Assembly: GCA_013298765.1 (NCBI GenBank)
Contig: JAAFJA010000014.1
Coordinates: 42,341-106,340 of the forward strand
Source of the DNA: Betaproteobacteria bacterium
Lineage (GTDB): Bacteria; Pseudomonadota; Gammaproteobacteria; Burkholderiales; Casimicrobiaceae
DNA length: 64,000 nt
Reading direction: 5' to 3'
Of the stretch, positions 8,279 to 17,718 are shown one piece after another. A program made the translations under genes and the position numbers. The notes beneath the pieces are model-generated. The model was not told the origin of the DNA. It was given only the letters and a program-made list of their open reading frames with translations, and searched no databases. Each line of letters starts with the position of its first letter. Position 1 is the first letter of the stretch.

Positions 8279-9385
8279 CCTAGGCTTCGTAAGTTCGGCT
8301 AGATTCCAGCGCGGGCGTACATTCACATCGTATTCATGTCGCGCCTCGGCCAAGCGCAGCGCGCCCACGTGCGCGATCATCGCTCCGTTATCGGTACACA
8401 AGGCAAGCGGTGGATAGAACACGTCGGCCCCGCGTCGAGCCATCGCGGTCGTGAGCGATTCGCGAAGCTTTTGGTTGGCTCCCACCCCGCCCGCTACGAC
8501 TAACTGCGAAAGCCCCGTTTCGTCGAGCGCTCTGAGCGACTTGCCCACAAGGCAATCAACGATTGCAGCCTCAACGCTCGCGGCCAGATCCGCGCGGCGT
8601 GGGTGATCGACGGGCAGCATCGGTTGCGGCGTTGAAATGGCCCCGCGCGCCGGGAGCGCCGTCCCGGTGAGATGCCGCACTTCATTGGCAACCGCCGTTT
8701 TTAGCCCCGCAAAACTGAAATTCAAATCACCTGAGTGAAGTAGTGGTCGCGGGATGGAAAACGCTCTCGGATTGCCCGATTGCGCAAGCTTCGCAAGAAG
8801 CGGCCCACCCGGGTACGCAAGGCCGAGGAGCTTCGCCGATTTGTCAAATGCTTCACCCGCTGCGTCGTCGATGGTGTCACCTAAAAGTGAATAAGCTCCG
8901 ACGCCGTTGGCCCGCATCAATTGGGTGTGACCGCCAGAAACAAGTAATACCAAGAATGGAAAATTCGGTCGTTCGTCCGCAAGTAACGGGGACAAGAGAT
9001 GCGCTTCCATATGATGGATGCGGATCGTTGGCTTTCCCCATGCGTACGCGAGTGCAGCCGCGAGCTGCGCCCCCACGAGCAGTGCGCCCGCTAAACCGGG
9101 CCCTTGTGTGTAAGCAATTGCTTCGATCGAGTCGCCGGTTGCATCTGCATCGGTTAATACTCTATCTGCGAGGGAGAGTCCGTACTTAATGTGATCTCGG
9201 CTCGCCAGTTCCGGCACCACGCCGCCGTAGGGCGCGTGCAGCGCAATCTGTGAATTGAGCGCCTCGGCAACGATTTCGTAGCGGTCTAGATCAAACAATG
9301 CCACGCCGGTTTCGTCGCACGAAGACTCGATCCCGAGCACTAATCTGCGCCTTGGAACGGGGTGGGGGCTTCCGGAAGTAATCAT
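8276..9385 (-). CDS. tsaD: tRNA N6-threonylcarbamoyladenosine synthase subunit (tRNA t6A37)
   Basis: A 369-residue ASKHA-fold protein that, with TsaB and TsaE, transfers the threonylcarbamoyl group to A37 of ANN-decoding tRNAs. The start region has [15 protein letters not shown]; the metal-binding HxxxH is H125-H129 in [29 protein letters not shown] is near the C-terminus. It has about 15 extra residues before the conserved start. Its stop codon TAA lies in the terminal bases of a MITE-like element, so the native C-terminus may have been changed slightly. It is divergent from rpsU, the usual arrangement in this class. Confidence 0.93.
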   Translation of the reverse strand: MITSGSPHPVPRRRLVLGIESSCDETGVALFDLDRYEIVAEALNSQIALHAPYGGVVPELASRDHIKYGLSLADRVLTDADATGDSIEAIAYTQGPGLAGALLVGAQLAAALAYAWGKPTIRIHHMEAHLLSPLLADERPNFPFLVLLVSGGHTQLMRANGVGAYSLLGDTIDDAAGEAFDKSAKLLGLAYPGGPLLAKLAQSGNPRAFSIPRPLLHSGDLNFSFAGLKTAVANEVRHLTGTALPARGAISTPQPMLPVDHPRRADLAASVEAAIVDCLVGKSLRALDETGLSQLVVAGGVGANQKLRESLTTAMARRGADVFYPPLALCTDNGAMIAHVGALRLAEARHEYDVNVRPRWNLAELTKPR

Positions 9386-9466
9386 TTAGCGTTATATTAG
9401 CTGGCTACTCAGCAGATTCTTCGCTCCGAACACTCCGAAGCGAGCACAGCAAGGCACACATCCAAC

Positions 9467-9676
9467 ATGATTATCAAAGTCCGTGAAAACGAACCGTTTG
9501 AAGCCGCAATGCGCCGTTTCAAGCGCTCTATCGAAAAAACTGGTCTCCTGACCGATCTGCGCGCACGCGAGGCTTACGAAAAGCCAACCACCGAGCGTAA
9601 GCGCAAACACGCCGCCGCCTGCAAGCGCCACTATAAGCGCATTCGCAGCATGCAGCTGCCCCCGAAGCTTTACTAA
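9467..9676 (+). CDS. rpsU: 30S ribosomal protein S21
   Basis: A 69-residue very basic protein of the small ribosomal subunit. [20 protein letters not shown] and [20 protein letters not shown] are characteristic of S21. Divergent from tsaD and followed by yqeY, part of the conserved rpsU block (dnaG and rpoD, which often follow, are absent here). Confidence 0.95.
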   Translation: MIIKVRENEPFEAAMRRFKRSIEKTGLLTDLRAREAYEKPTTERKRKHAAACKRHYKRIRSMQLPPKLY

Positions 9677-9712
9677 CCGAATACGCTAGCCTCGCTGGGT
9701 AGATTTGGTTGT

Positions 9713-9734
9713 TGCGGCTCCTGCGGGAGCCGCA
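9713..9734 (+). terminator. GC-rich hairpin between rpsU and yqeY
   Basis: A 9-bp perfect stem (tgcggctcc / ggagccgca) with a 4-nt loop lies 37 bp after the rpsU stop. A T-rich stretch follows about 15 bp later. It could be a terminator or an attenuator before yqeY. Confidence 0.55.
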
Positions 9735-9770
9735 GTCATTTGTACATTTGATTTTTCATGGAGCGCTTCG

Positions 9771-10223
9771 ATGAGCCTCAAAGACACCATCACCAACGAC
9801 ATGAAATCCGCGATGAAAGCGGGCGAGAGCGCCAAGCTTGGCACGATTCGCATGTTGCTCGCGGCCATGAAGCAGCGCGAAGTCGATGAGCGCATCACAC
9901 TTTCTGACGCCGACATCATTGCGCTGGTTGAAAAAGCAATCAAGCAGCGCAAAGAATCGATCGCTCAGTTCACAGCGGGCAATCGTGCTGATTTGGTTGA
10001 AAAAGAAGAGGCTGAGTTGAAGGTGCTCGCCGCCTACATGCCCGCACAGATGAGTGACGCCGATATTGAAGCTGCGGTGAAAGCCGCGGTTGCCGAAGTG
10101 GCGGCAACCGGCGTTTCAGGCAATGCGGCGATGGGCAAAGTAATGGCGATCGTGAAGCCAAAACTTGCGGGGAAAGCCGACATGACTGTCGTCTCCGCGA
10201 AAGTGAAAGCGGCGCTCGCCTAA
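9771..10223 (+). CDS. GatB/YqeY domain-containing protein
   Basis: A 150-residue protein. The ATG at 9771 (MSLKDTITNDMKSAMKAG) is chosen because ggagcg lies just upstream and family members begin with this segment; the frame is open upstream to 9705. Motifs include LGTIRMLLAAMKQREVDE and EEAELKVLAAYMPAQMSD, and the C-terminal half is the tRNA-binding-like YqeY domain shared with GatB. It regularly follows rpsU in proteobacteria. A link to tRNA amidation is suggested by homology only. Confidence 0.88.
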   Translation: MSLKDTITNDMKSAMKAGESAKLGTIRMLLAAMKQREVDERITLSDADIIALVEKAIKQRKESIAQFTAGNRADLVEKEEAELKVLAAYMPAQMSDADIEAAVKAAVAEVAATGVSGNAAMGKVMAIVKPKLAGKADMTVVSAKVKAALA

Positions 10224-10242
10224 CGTCACGCACGTCTCGCCG

Positions 10243-10689
10243 ATGCTTACCTACGCACCGGTCACGCTTGAAGACCGCGAAGCGCTCGCCGATTTGCGCG
10301 CAGCCGCGATGGAGGAAAGCCTTTCGCGGCTCGGTCGCTTTGATCGCAATCGCGCGCGTCAGCGCTTTATCAACGGATTCGACCCGCCGAACTCGCGTCA
10401 TCTGCTCTGGAATGGCGAGCGCGCTGGGCTTATTGTGGTCACGCGATCCGCTCACACAATCACTCTCGAAAATCTCTATCTTTATCCGCGGTTTCACGGT
10501 CTGGGGATCGGTTCAACGGCGCTCCACGCGCTCTGCCTTGAGGCCGATCGCGCGCAGCATCCTATTGCCGTGGTCGTATTGAAAAATAGTGATGCCATCC
10601 GGCTCTACGAACGATTCGGTTTTCAGTTTCAGCGCATCGATGATGTGGATTGCAGCTACGTGCGTATGCCGCAGCGCGGGGCGCTATAA
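10243..10689 (+). CDS. GNAT-family N-acetyltransferase
   Basis: A 148-residue acetyltransferase starting 20 bp after yqeY, probably co-transcribed. The acetyl-CoA pyrophosphate-binding motif A is seen as YLYPRFHGLGIGSTALHAL, and the C-terminal VLKNSDAIRLYERFGFQFQR is the typical motif B region. The substrate is unknown. A GNAT gene in this spot is not part of the conserved rpsU-yqeY block. Confidence 0.82.
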   Translation: MLTYAPVTLEDREALADLRAAAMEESLSRLGRFDRNRARQRFINGFDPPNSRHLLWNGERAGLIVVTRSAHTITLENLYLYPRFHGLGIGSTALHALCLEADRAQHPIAVVVLKNSDAIRLYERFGFQFQRIDDVDCSYVRMPQRGAL

Positions 10690-10731
10690 GCCTGTCGCTT
10701 TGAGGTCGAAAACAGCGCTTAACATCCACGC

Positions 10732-11823
10732 ATGATGAATCGCTATTTGGCGTCGGGCTTGCTTCTCGTTTTACTGACGGTGGGCTGCACGACGCTCATC
10801 ACTCAAAGTACGAATGTGAATTACGACGCGTCGAAAAAGCATCACACGGCCGAAGGCTTTCGCAACAATTACCCGCATCCCACCGACCAGAATTTCTGGA
10901 AATGGCAGTGGGAGCGGCTCACGCAAAACACCGTCGCGAAAGCGCCCACGGCAGGGTGGGGGAGCGTGTTGCCGAGCGTGAAACCCGACGTTACTTTCCT
11001 GAAAGCCAATCGCAGCGAGCGCACGATCACCTGGCTCGGGCATGCGACGGTGTTGTTGCAAGTGAATGGGGTCAACATCATCACCGATCCGGTGTTTTCA
11101 GCGCGCACCGCGCCTGTGCAATTTGCAGGGCCGAAGCGCGAGGTGCCGTTCATGATGACGCCGGATGAATTGCCGGATATCGACATCGTTTTTGTTTCGC
11201 ACAATCACTACGATCATCTCGACGAAGGCAGCATTCTCGATTTCAAATCGCGCTTCCCCAAAGCCACCTATCTCATCCCGATCGGACTCAAGCCTTGGTT
11301 CACCGCGCGCGGCGTGACCAACGTGCGCGAACTCGATTGGTGGGATTCGATTGAGCTCGCCGGGCTTAAGTACACATTCACGCCCGCGCAGCACTGGAGC
11401 AAACGCAGTCTGAATGACACCAACCGTTCCTTGTGGGGCGGGATCGTGATTGAAGCGCGTGACTCCGCGAATCGGGCCGATTCCGCTTGGCGCTTCATCT
11501 ACACCGGCGACACGGGCTACAGCCAAGACTTCAAAGACATCGCGGCGCGATTCCCTGAAGGTTTCGATTGGGCAGCGATTCCGATTGGCGCGTACGAGCC
11601 CCGCTGGTTCATGCGCGCGCAGCACGTGAACCCCGACGAAAGCGTGCAAGTCTTCCAAGATTTGCGCGCAAAAGAAGCGCTTTCCGTGCACTGGGGCACC
11701 TGGATGCTGACCGACGAAGCGCTCGATCAACCGCCCAAAGACTTGAGCATCGCGCTCAAAAAATATGGCGTTGATCCCGCCCGATTTCACGTCTTCAAAA
11801 ACGGCGAATCACGAAAAATCTAG
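10732..11823 (+). CDS. metallo-beta-lactamase-fold lipoprotein (NAPE-PLD/RomA-like)
   Basis: A 363-residue protein with an N-terminal hydrophobic signal ending in a lipobox-like TVGC (Cys 19), so probably a lipoprotein. The MBL fold is shown by ITWLGHATVLLQVNG, IITDPVFSARTAP, the zinc-binding SHNHYDHLD, a later FTPAQHWSKRSL and a C-terminal SVHWGTW. This arrangement is that of the Beta-lactamase_2 group, which includes N-acyl-phosphatidylethanolamine phospholipase D and outer-membrane-linked RomA-like proteins. A phospholipase or other hydrolase role at the envelope is possible; the substrate is not deducible. An alternative ATG lies one codon downstream. Confidence 0.8.
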   Translation: MMNRYLASGLLLVLLTVGCTTLITQSTNVNYDASKKHHTAEGFRNNYPHPTDQNFWKWQWERLTQNTVAKAPTAGWGSVLPSVKPDVTFLKANRSERTITWLGHATVLLQVNGVNIITDPVFSARTAPVQFAGPKREVPFMMTPDELPDIDIVFVSHNHYDHLDEGSILDFKSRFPKATYLIPIGLKPWFTARGVTNVRELDWWDSIELAGLKYTFTPAQHWSKRSLNDTNRSLWGGIVIEARDSANRADSAWRFIYTGDTGYSQDFKDIAARFPEGFDWAAIPIGAYEPRWFMRAQHVNPDESVQVFQDLRAKEALSVHWGTWMLTDEALDQPPKDLSIALKKYGVDPARFHVFKNGESRKI

Positions 11824-11844
11824 CCAGTAACTTCGCTCAGTTGG

Positions 11845-11862
11845 CCCCCACTTAATTGGGGG
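11845..11862. repeat. hairpin with CTTAATT loop
   Basis: A ccccc/ggggg stem with loop acttaatt lies 23 bp after the MBL gene. The same CCCC-x-CTTAATT-GGGG core, inverted, appears in the trpB leader at 49164-49183, so this is a small repeated motif rather than a one-off. The 142-bp gap also holds a second, weaker copy of the theme around 11920. Confidence 0.4.
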
Positions 11863-11965
11863 TAAGGGGCTGCAATCAACAAAATCAAGTTACCGTGTAA
11901 ACGCCGTTTAGCCCGAATTAAATCAGGGGTAAGCAGATTTAATTGCTGAGAAAGTAGAGATCATC

Positions 11966-12328
11966 ATGCTCAACGCCATCGAATCCGTTGTTTTCTTTGT
12001 GAACGACATTCAGGATGCGGCTCGCTGGTATGCGGGGCTGTTCGGGCTCACTGCAGATGACGTGCAATATGAAAACCCGAACTACGCGTTCATTCAAGCG
12101 CCGGGGCTATTGATCGGATTTCACCCGGCAGATGCGAAATGCCCCGGTGGCATCGGCGGCACTACGAGCTATTGGTCAGTTGACGATCTGGAGCAGGTGA
12201 AAACTCACTTGATCGCCAATGGCGCAACACTACATCGAGGCCCGGGGAATACGGATTTGGGCGCTCGCGTGTGCATGCTGATCGATCCGTTTGGCAATAC
12301 GCTTGGGCTGCATCAAGCGGCGAAATAA
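11966..12328 (+). CDS. VOC (glyoxalase/bleomycin resistance) family protein
   Basis: A 120-residue single-domain vicinal-oxygen-chelate protein. It has the paired beta-alpha-beta-beta-beta modules: IESVVFFVNDIQDAARWYAGLFG in the first half and YWSVDDLEQVKTHLIANGA with LIDPFGNTLGLHQ in the second. The C-terminal DPFGN box is the family's signature. Members are metal-dependent isomerases, dioxygenases or drug-binding proteins; the substrate here is unknown. A MITE-like repeat starts 8 bp after the stop. Confidence 0.8.
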   Translation: MLNAIESVVFFVNDIQDAARWYAGLFGLTADDVQYENPNYAFIQAPGLLIGFHPADAKCPGGIGGTTSYWSVDDLEQVKTHLIANGATLHRGPGNTDLGARVCMLIDPFGNTLGLHQAAK

Positions 12329-12335
12329 ACGCTAG

Positions 12336-12500
12336 GGAAACGCTGAATAAGTCTCAGCGATTCGGCGCGCGTCGGATTGGGATGAGCCGGAGGCCAGAAA
12401 TCCTGAGGCATAGCGGGGCTATGTTGAAGAATTTCGGGCTTTCAGATCGCCCAAGCCCGCCGATGCGACGGACGCGAGAGACTTGTTCAGCGTTTCCTTA
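12336..12500. mobile_element. MITE-like repeat, copy 3 (best preserved)
   Basis: Terminal inverted repeats of 20 bp with one mismatch: ggaaacgctgaataagtctc at 12336-12355 and gagacttgttcagcgtttcc at 12478-12497, each flanked by a TA-containing trinucleotide. The interior has an imperfect palindrome around gcatagcggggctatg and tttcagatcgccc, both shared with copies 1 and 4. No ORF is encoded. The right flank tta is the stop codon of the DUF1232 gene on the other strand. Confidence 0.75.
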
Positions 12501-12815
12501 ACTGTTCCGCTTGAAAAATACTTGCCGCGCGGCCCACGCAAGGATGCCGATATCGTCGAGCCAACCAACGAGCGGAATCCAATCGGGCACCAAATCAAGC
12601 GGTGAGAGCACGTAGAGTAGCGCTAGCACGCCAATGACCACTCGCTTCCACGTGGGCCGGGGGCGTGCCGCGGCCGCACCGCCTTTGCCGTGAACTGATT
12701 TCGAAGCTCCGGCGCGCTGCTCGTCGGACGCGCGCGCATCCCCGCGCACGTCTTCGCGCACGATGCGTTCGGGCACGGCATCGATGATTTGCGGTTCGCG
12801 GGCAGAGCTCGTCAT
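12498..12815 (-). CDS. DUF1232 (YkvA-like) membrane protein
   Basis: A 105-residue protein with a polar, charged N-terminal ~50 residues and one hydrophobic segment bearing the DUF1232 signature LLYVLSPLDLVPDWIPLVGW followed by LDD. It probably sits in the inner membrane. The function of the family is not known. Its TAA stop lies at the edge of the MITE-like repeat, so insertion may have trimmed its C-terminus. It is 12 bp downstream of the DUF748 gene on the same strand. Confidence 0.78.
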   Translation of the reverse strand: MTSSAREPQIIDAVPERIVREDVRGDARASDEQRAGASKSVHGKGGAAAARPRPTWKRVVIGVLALLYVLSPLDLVPDWIPLVGWLDDIGILAWAARQVFFKRNS

Positions 12816-12827
12816 ATCTACGCTTTC

Positions 12828-15800
12828 CTATTTAACTGTGAGCGCCAACTGCGTTGGGACTTGCCCTGGCTTTACATTTTTTGCTGGGCTCGGCGCGGCG
12901 ACACTAACGCGCGCCGAATCAAATTTGTTGACGCCGGTGAGCGTGTTCTGAATCGCTTGTCCGCGAAGCGAGGCGAGCGCTTCGAATGCAAAGTCAGGCA
13001 CTGTTTGCTTGGACTTCAACAGCGCAAATAGTTCCGGGTAGTAATTCGCGCGAGCCTCGGCTACCCCTGAACGTCCGCGCTCGGTCACTCGTTCGCGCGC
13101 GCTCTGAATCAAGCCGGTGATTGCATTCGCAGGCGGCGGCAGAAATTTGGCGCGAAGCTTTGTTGCATCGTCTCCTGCGTTTGCGGCAAGTTCGTCGAGG
13201 GCGGCCTGCACCTTGGGATCGGTGAACGAAATGATCAATGGCTCATTGGGGCCGGGTGGCTTCAGCCCCGCACGCTTTCCGATCTCGATCTTCAAAATGT
13301 TGTCAGCGAGCGCATCGCGATCCGCGGCTCGGTCAAAGCGCGGCTCGACCGAAAGTTTGAGCGCAGGGCGCTTCTCAAGCGCCGTGGCGAGCTTTGCGAG
13401 CTTTTCGCGCTCTGGCGGTAAGAGCCGCGCTTCGCCGGGCTCGAAAATCACGGCCTCAAATTCTTCGCCGCTGCCGCCAAGGAGCGCCCCGAGCGCACGA
13501 AACGGCGCAGTCGCGATTTTGCTGAGCACATTCACAATCGCTTTCCACACCAAGGAGCCGTAGCTAAATTGCGGATCATCGAGCGATCCTTGCACCGGAA
13601 TCCCCAAATCGATCATGCCGTTACTGTCGCGCAAAAGCGCAATCGCAAGATCCAGCGGAAGGTTCGTCGCATCAGGCGAATCGACGCGATCACCCAGCTT
13701 GATGTTGTCGATGATGACTTGGTTTTCGCCCTTTAAGCGACGCGCCTCAACCCGATAGTCCAAATCGAGCGAGAGCTTGCCCGATTCAATCGTGCGGCCT
13801 GCAAATTTTCCGGAGTACGGTGTGAGTTTCGCCATTTCAAGATTGCGAAACGTGGCTTTCAGATCGGTGTATTGGCTCGCACGCGCGGGCGCGACGGTGC
13901 CTGTGAGGCGCGCTAAACCAAACTGATCCACTTTGCCTTCGAGCGACACCTCAGCGCGCGAAGCGAGCTCCGTGGAAAGCCCGACAATCAAGCCCGAAAG
14001 ATCAGAGACCCGCGTTCCAAACTGTGGCCGAAGCGAGAGATCCGCAAACTCAATGTCGCCGCCGGTCACTTGCACCCGAGCGATGCTGGCCTTCACGGTT
14101 GGTTCGGAGTCGCTCGGCAACGGTGCGGGCGCTGGCGCTGCTGAAGCGGCGGGCTCATTGGGTTTTACTTCGCTACTTGCAGGCGCTGTCTTCGCGCCGC
14201 CCGCTTTCGCAATTTGCGCGAGATTCACACTGCGATCTTCACCGATCACGATCTTGCCGCGCGGTTGATCGAGTAGCAAATCAGCGAGTGCAATGGTGAG
14301 GCCGCTGGCAGAGACTGCGAGTTTCGCGTCAGTGGTCGAAAGTTCAGCCCACTGCGCGAACGATGCGTTGTTCGTTTCATCGAGCAAATCCACGTCGCGC
14401 AATGTGATCGCTGTTTGCACGCGAAGTGTCTCGTTGTTTCCCGTCGTTGGCGAGAAGATCAGAGTGCCGCGCGCTGCCGCTTCACCCTTTGCGAGCTTGA
14501 GCTTCGTGTTTTGATTGAGATAAGCTGAATACGCGGGCAATGCGATTTTTTCTAGCGTGTATTCGAGTTCGCCTGAGCCTTTTTTCTGGTCGAAGCGAAG
14601 CTTCGTTTGAAGCGAGCCGCCGTTCGCAATCGTCGCGCTCGCATTTGCAGAAATCGGTTGCGCGCCGCTTACGACAAACTTATCAACATTCACGCGCACG
14701 CTCTGCAGCGTATGCACCTGCGGCGCGGGAAGTGTGGTGTCGCTGAGCGTCACGCGGCCGTCGGTGAGTGTGATGCCCGCCAGCGTCGTGATGAATACGT
14801 CCGCACGCTTCGCGGCAGCGTCGCTTGGCGCAAGCGGTTTGTCTAATGGCTTCTTTGCGCCTGCACTCGCAAACTTTTTACCGAGATCAATGCCGCCTTG
14901 AGCGAGTGTGGTGTCTAGCTGCGCGGCTACGATTTCGAACTTCGGTAGATCGAGTTTGTTCTGTTCGCTTGAATACGAAAACGGCGCTGCGTTCACCGAT
15001 TTGATCGAGAGCCACGCCGGCACGCTCGTTTCATCGCGAACACTCACCTCACGCAATCGAACGCGTTTCGCATCCACCGTGAATGCACTTTGTTCACCCA
15101 GGCGAAGCTTTGCGCCGACCGCCACATCAATCAGCCCACTTGCTACTTGCGGCGTGGCAAGACTCGCGTCACTGAAGCTGAGTTTGGCGTCGTTAGTTTC
15201 GAGTTCGCCTAATTCAAGCGTCCAGATGGGCGATGGGCCGAGCTGTGCCGGTGCGGTTTTTTGCGCGGGTCGCGACGCATCATCTGTCGAAAACGGCAAC
15301 ACAACTCGTCCGTTCTGTTCCCTATTTAATTGGGCGACGAGTGAATTCAATTGCAAACTCGGGATAACAATCTTACGTTCAGCTACCCCCAATGAAACGG
15401 GCGCTTCCGTCGTCAGGCTGTTAAACGAAATGCTCTGCTTCGTAGCGCCGCGCGCGAGGACCGTGCCACCGTTAAGTGCGAGCTTGAGCGGCTCGACGGC
15501 GAACACAGTCTGCGGCGCGTTGGTGTGGGTCTCGGTGCGCGCGAACGATAGCGAAAGCGGTGCAACGCTCGCCCGCGCCAAGGTCAATTCGTCGCTGCCC
15601 TGTGTTGCCTTGAGCTGATCAACCGTGAGCGCGCCGCCGCCCATCCCGAGCGCGAAAAAATCAGTGCCAAATGCGGCGGTGTAGTTGGCTTGCAATGAGG
15701 CGGTGCCAGAAAGCGAGACAGGCAGCGCGATGCCCGTCATCGCAGAGAGTTTGGCAAGCGGCAACTGGCTAATCGACAAATCCCCCGAACTCTCAATCGG

Positions 15801-16496
15801 ATTGCCGCCGACGCGTCCTTTCCACTGCACGCGAGTTTGATCGTTCAAGGTTGCATCCAACGCATATTCGCCGCGATCACGCGGCAGGGTGGAGAGCTTG
15901 TCGAGTTTGAACGAGAGGGGCGCGAATTCAACTCGGCGCTGCGCCTCTGTCGATGAACCAGCGCGTTCATCCGTGAGCCGCACTGCGCCTTCGGTCATCG
16001 AAATATTGCGGAGAATCAAGCGCGGAATCGAATCGCTCGCTGCGCTCGATTCGCGTTTTGGAAACGAATCAAGAAAGCGAGACCAATCGAGCGTGCCATC
16101 GCGCGCGGTGTGCGTCTGCACGACGGGGCGCACGAGCGAGATTTCATCGACCGTCCAGGCCGCGTTCGGAATGCTCGACCACGCGCCCTTGATGTTGAGT
16201 GAATCAAACGCGGCGAGTGTTCGCTCGCCGTCTTTCAGCGAAAGTTTGGCTACGGTGAGGCGAAGCGTGAATGGGTTGAAGCTCGCGTCGCCGACATTGA
16301 GCGTGCGGCCCGTTGACTGCTTGAGCCAGCTTGGCGCATACGACTGAATTGCATAGGGCACGAACCACGCGCTCGCCGCCCAAACGAACAGAATCAACGC
16401 GACAAGGCCAATGAGAATGCGCCGAAGCCAACGTATGCGGCTTTGAGGTGTCGTCTTGGCGACGGTTGGTTTTACGGCAGCGCTGGATACCATCAT
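12828..16496 (-). CDS. DUF748 / AsmA-like envelope protein
   Basis: A 1222-residue protein anchored by one N-terminal transmembrane helix (about residues 27-47, ILIGLVALILFVWAASAWFV), with the rest predicted periplasmic. Long beta-rich repeats such as FNPFTLRLTVAKLSL, RVTLSDTTLPAPQVHTLQSV and GDIEFADLSLRPQFGTRVSD are typical of AsmA/DUF748 proteins, relatives of the bridge-like lipid carriers between the two membranes. A Pro/Ala-rich linker lies near residue 780. The C-terminal third (LSLDLDYRVEARRLKGENQV; DSNGMIDLGIPVQGSLDDPQ) is the most conserved DUF748 part. ATG codons at 16496 and 16493 both fit; a TTG at 16499 is less likely. Confidence 0.85.
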   Translation of the reverse strand: MMVSSAAVKPTVAKTTPQSRIRWLRRILIGLVALILFVWAASAWFVPYAIQSYAPSWLKQSTGRTLNVGDASFNPFTLRLTVAKLSLKDGERTLAAFDSLNIKGAWSSIPNAAWTVDEISLVRPVVQTHTARDGTLDWSRFLDSFPKRESSAASDSIPRLILRNISMTEGAVRLTDERAGSSTEAQRRVEFAPLSFKLDKLSTLPRDRGEYALDATLNDQTRVQWKGRVGGNPIESSGDLSISQLPLAKLSAMTGIALPVSLSGTASLQANYTAAFGTDFFALGMGGGALTVDQLKATQGSDELTLARASVAPLSLSFARTETHTNAPQTVFAVEPLKLALNGGTVLARGATKQSISFNSLTTEAPVSLGVAERKIVIPSLQLNSLVAQLNREQNGRVVLPFSTDDASRPAQKTAPAQLGPSPIWTLELGELETNDAKLSFSDASLATPQVASGLIDVAVGAKLRLGEQSAFTVDAKRVRLREVSVRDETSVPAWLSIKSVNAAPFSYSSEQNKLDLPKFEIVAAQLDTTLAQGGIDLGKKFASAGAKKPLDKPLAPSDAAAKRADVFITTLAGITLTDGRVTLSDTTLPAPQVHTLQSVRVNVDKFVVSGAQPISANASATIANGGSLQTKLRFDQKKGSGELEYTLEKIALPAYSAYLNQNTKLKLAKGEAAARGTLIFSPTTGNNETLRVQTAITLRDVDLLDETNNASFAQWAELSTTDAKLAVSASGLTIALADLLLDQPRGKIVIGEDRSVNLAQIAKAGGAKTAPASSEVKPNEPAASAAPAPAPLPSDSEPTVKASIARVQVTGGDIEFADLSLRPQFGTRVSDLSGLIVGLSTELASRAEVSLEGKVDQFGLARLTGTVAPARASQYTDLKATFRNLEMAKLTPYSGKFAGRTIESGKLSLDLDYRVEARRLKGENQVIIDNIKLGDRVDSPDATNLPLDLAIALLRDSNGMIDLGIPVQGSLDDPQFSYGSLVWKAIVNVLSKIATAPFRALGALLGGSGEEFEAVIFEPGEARLLPPEREKLAKLATALEKRPALKLSVEPRFDRAADRDALADNILKIEIGKRAGLKPPGPNEPLIISFTDPKVQAALDELAANAGDDATKLRAKFLPPPANAITGLIQSARERVTERGRSGVAEARANYYPELFALLKSKQTVPDFAFEALASLRGQAIQNTLTGVNKFDSARVSVAAPSPAKNVKPGQVPTQLALTVK

Positions 16497-16587
16497 CAAT
16501 GCAACTCAAAATCGGCTCGCAAACTACGAAACGCCGAGCGCACCAATGCTACGCGGCAAACCGCGTCGGTGTCTTGCGACAACGTGG

Positions 16588-17718
16588 CTATGACTCAGCG
16601 AGCGCTTCGCCCATCTTCGCGCGATACCACTCGTGAAAATGCTGCATGCCGTCTTCCATTGGGCTTTGGTAAGGCCCGACTTCCACTTTGCCCTGCTCAA
16701 ACAGCGCGCGGCGTCCTGCGTCCATTCGAACCGCGATCTCATCGTCTTCGACGCAAGTTTCCATGTAGGCCGCTTGCTGCGCTTCGATGAATTCCGGCTC
16801 AAAGAGCGCCACTTCTTCGGCGTAGTAGAACTCGACGACGTTACGCGTCTTGGTCGGCGTCACCGGCCAAAGCGAGGAGACGACCAACGTATGTGGATAC
16901 CACTCCACCGTGATGTTCGGGTAATAGGTAAGCCAAATCGCGCCGTGTGGCGGCGGCACGCCTTCGCGGAATTTCATCACGGCGTCGTGCCAGCGCTTGT
17001 AGACCGGCGAACCCGGCCGATCAAAGCCGCGTGAGAGCCCCACGGTTTGCACGGAGAATTCTTTGCCGAATTCCCAAGCTAAATCGTCGCAGGTGACGAA
17101 GTTGCCGAGCCCCGGATGAAAAGGGCCTACGTGATAATCCTCTAGATAAACCTCAACGAAGGTTTTCCAGTTGTAATCGCATTCATGCACGACGGCTTTG
17201 CTAAATACGTAGCCATCGAAATCGAGCGCACCGCGCGTTTGCGCTGACAAACTCGCGAGATCGACGACGGGATCATTTACACCGTCAAACAACATGCCGT
17301 TCCACGTTTTTAGCCCACGGTTTTCAAGCGAGAGCGCTGGGTTACACGGGAAGTGAGGTGCGCCGATCAAATCGCCTTCCGCCGAATACGTCCAGCGATG
17401 CAGCGGGCAGACGACATTGCCGCCATTGGCTTTGAGCGATCCCCGCCCATCAAGCATGATGGCTTGGCGGTGGCGGCAGACGTTAGAAATCAAATTCACG
17501 CCGCGCTCGCTGCGCGTAAGTGCTTTGGCGTTTTTCAGCGTATCAAGCGCCATGAAATCGCCCACATTGGGCACCATCAGTTCATGGCCGACATAGCCGG
17601 GGCCGCGCTTGAACAAAAGCTCACGCTCACGAGCGAGCAGCGCTTCGTCAAAATACGCGGCAGGAACAAGTTGTGAAACCGGTGCAGACAATTCTGCAGC
17701 CGTGAATAGACGCGTCAT
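16588..17718 (-). CDS. Rieske [2Fe-2S] oxygenase, alpha subunit type
   Basis: A 376-residue ring-hydroxylating-type oxygenase. The Rieske cluster ligands are C81 and H83 (CRHRQ) and C104 and H107 (CPLHRW). The mononuclear iron site is seen as NWKTFVEVYLEDYHVGPFHP, with H196 and H201 as likely ligands and an acidic partner in the later CVEDDEI. The ATG at 17718 is preferred over the longer frame because a purine-rich aagggtggt precedes it. No reductase or ferredoxin gene is adjacent, so its electron donor is elsewhere. The closest general type is single-subunit oxygenases acting on quaternary amines or aromatic acids; the substrate cannot be fixed. Confidence 0.82.
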   Translation of the reverse strand: MTRLFTAAELSAPVSQLVPAAYFDEALLARERELLFKRGPGYVGHELMVPNVGDFMALDTLKNAKALTRSERGVNLISNVCRHRQAIMLDGRGSLKANGGNVVCPLHRWTYSAEGDLIGAPHFPCNPALSLENRGLKTWNGMLFDGVNDPVVDLASLSAQTRGALDFDGYVFSKAVVHECDYNWKTFVEVYLEDYHVGPFHPGLGNFVTCDDLAWEFGKEFSVQTVGLSRGFDRPGSPVYKRWHDAVMKFREGVPPPHGAIWLTYYPNITVEWYPHTLVVSSLWPVTPTKTRNVVEFYYAEEVALFEPEFIEAQQAAYMETCVEDDEIAVRMDAGRRALFEQGKVEVGPYQSPMEDGMQHFHEWYRAKMGEALAES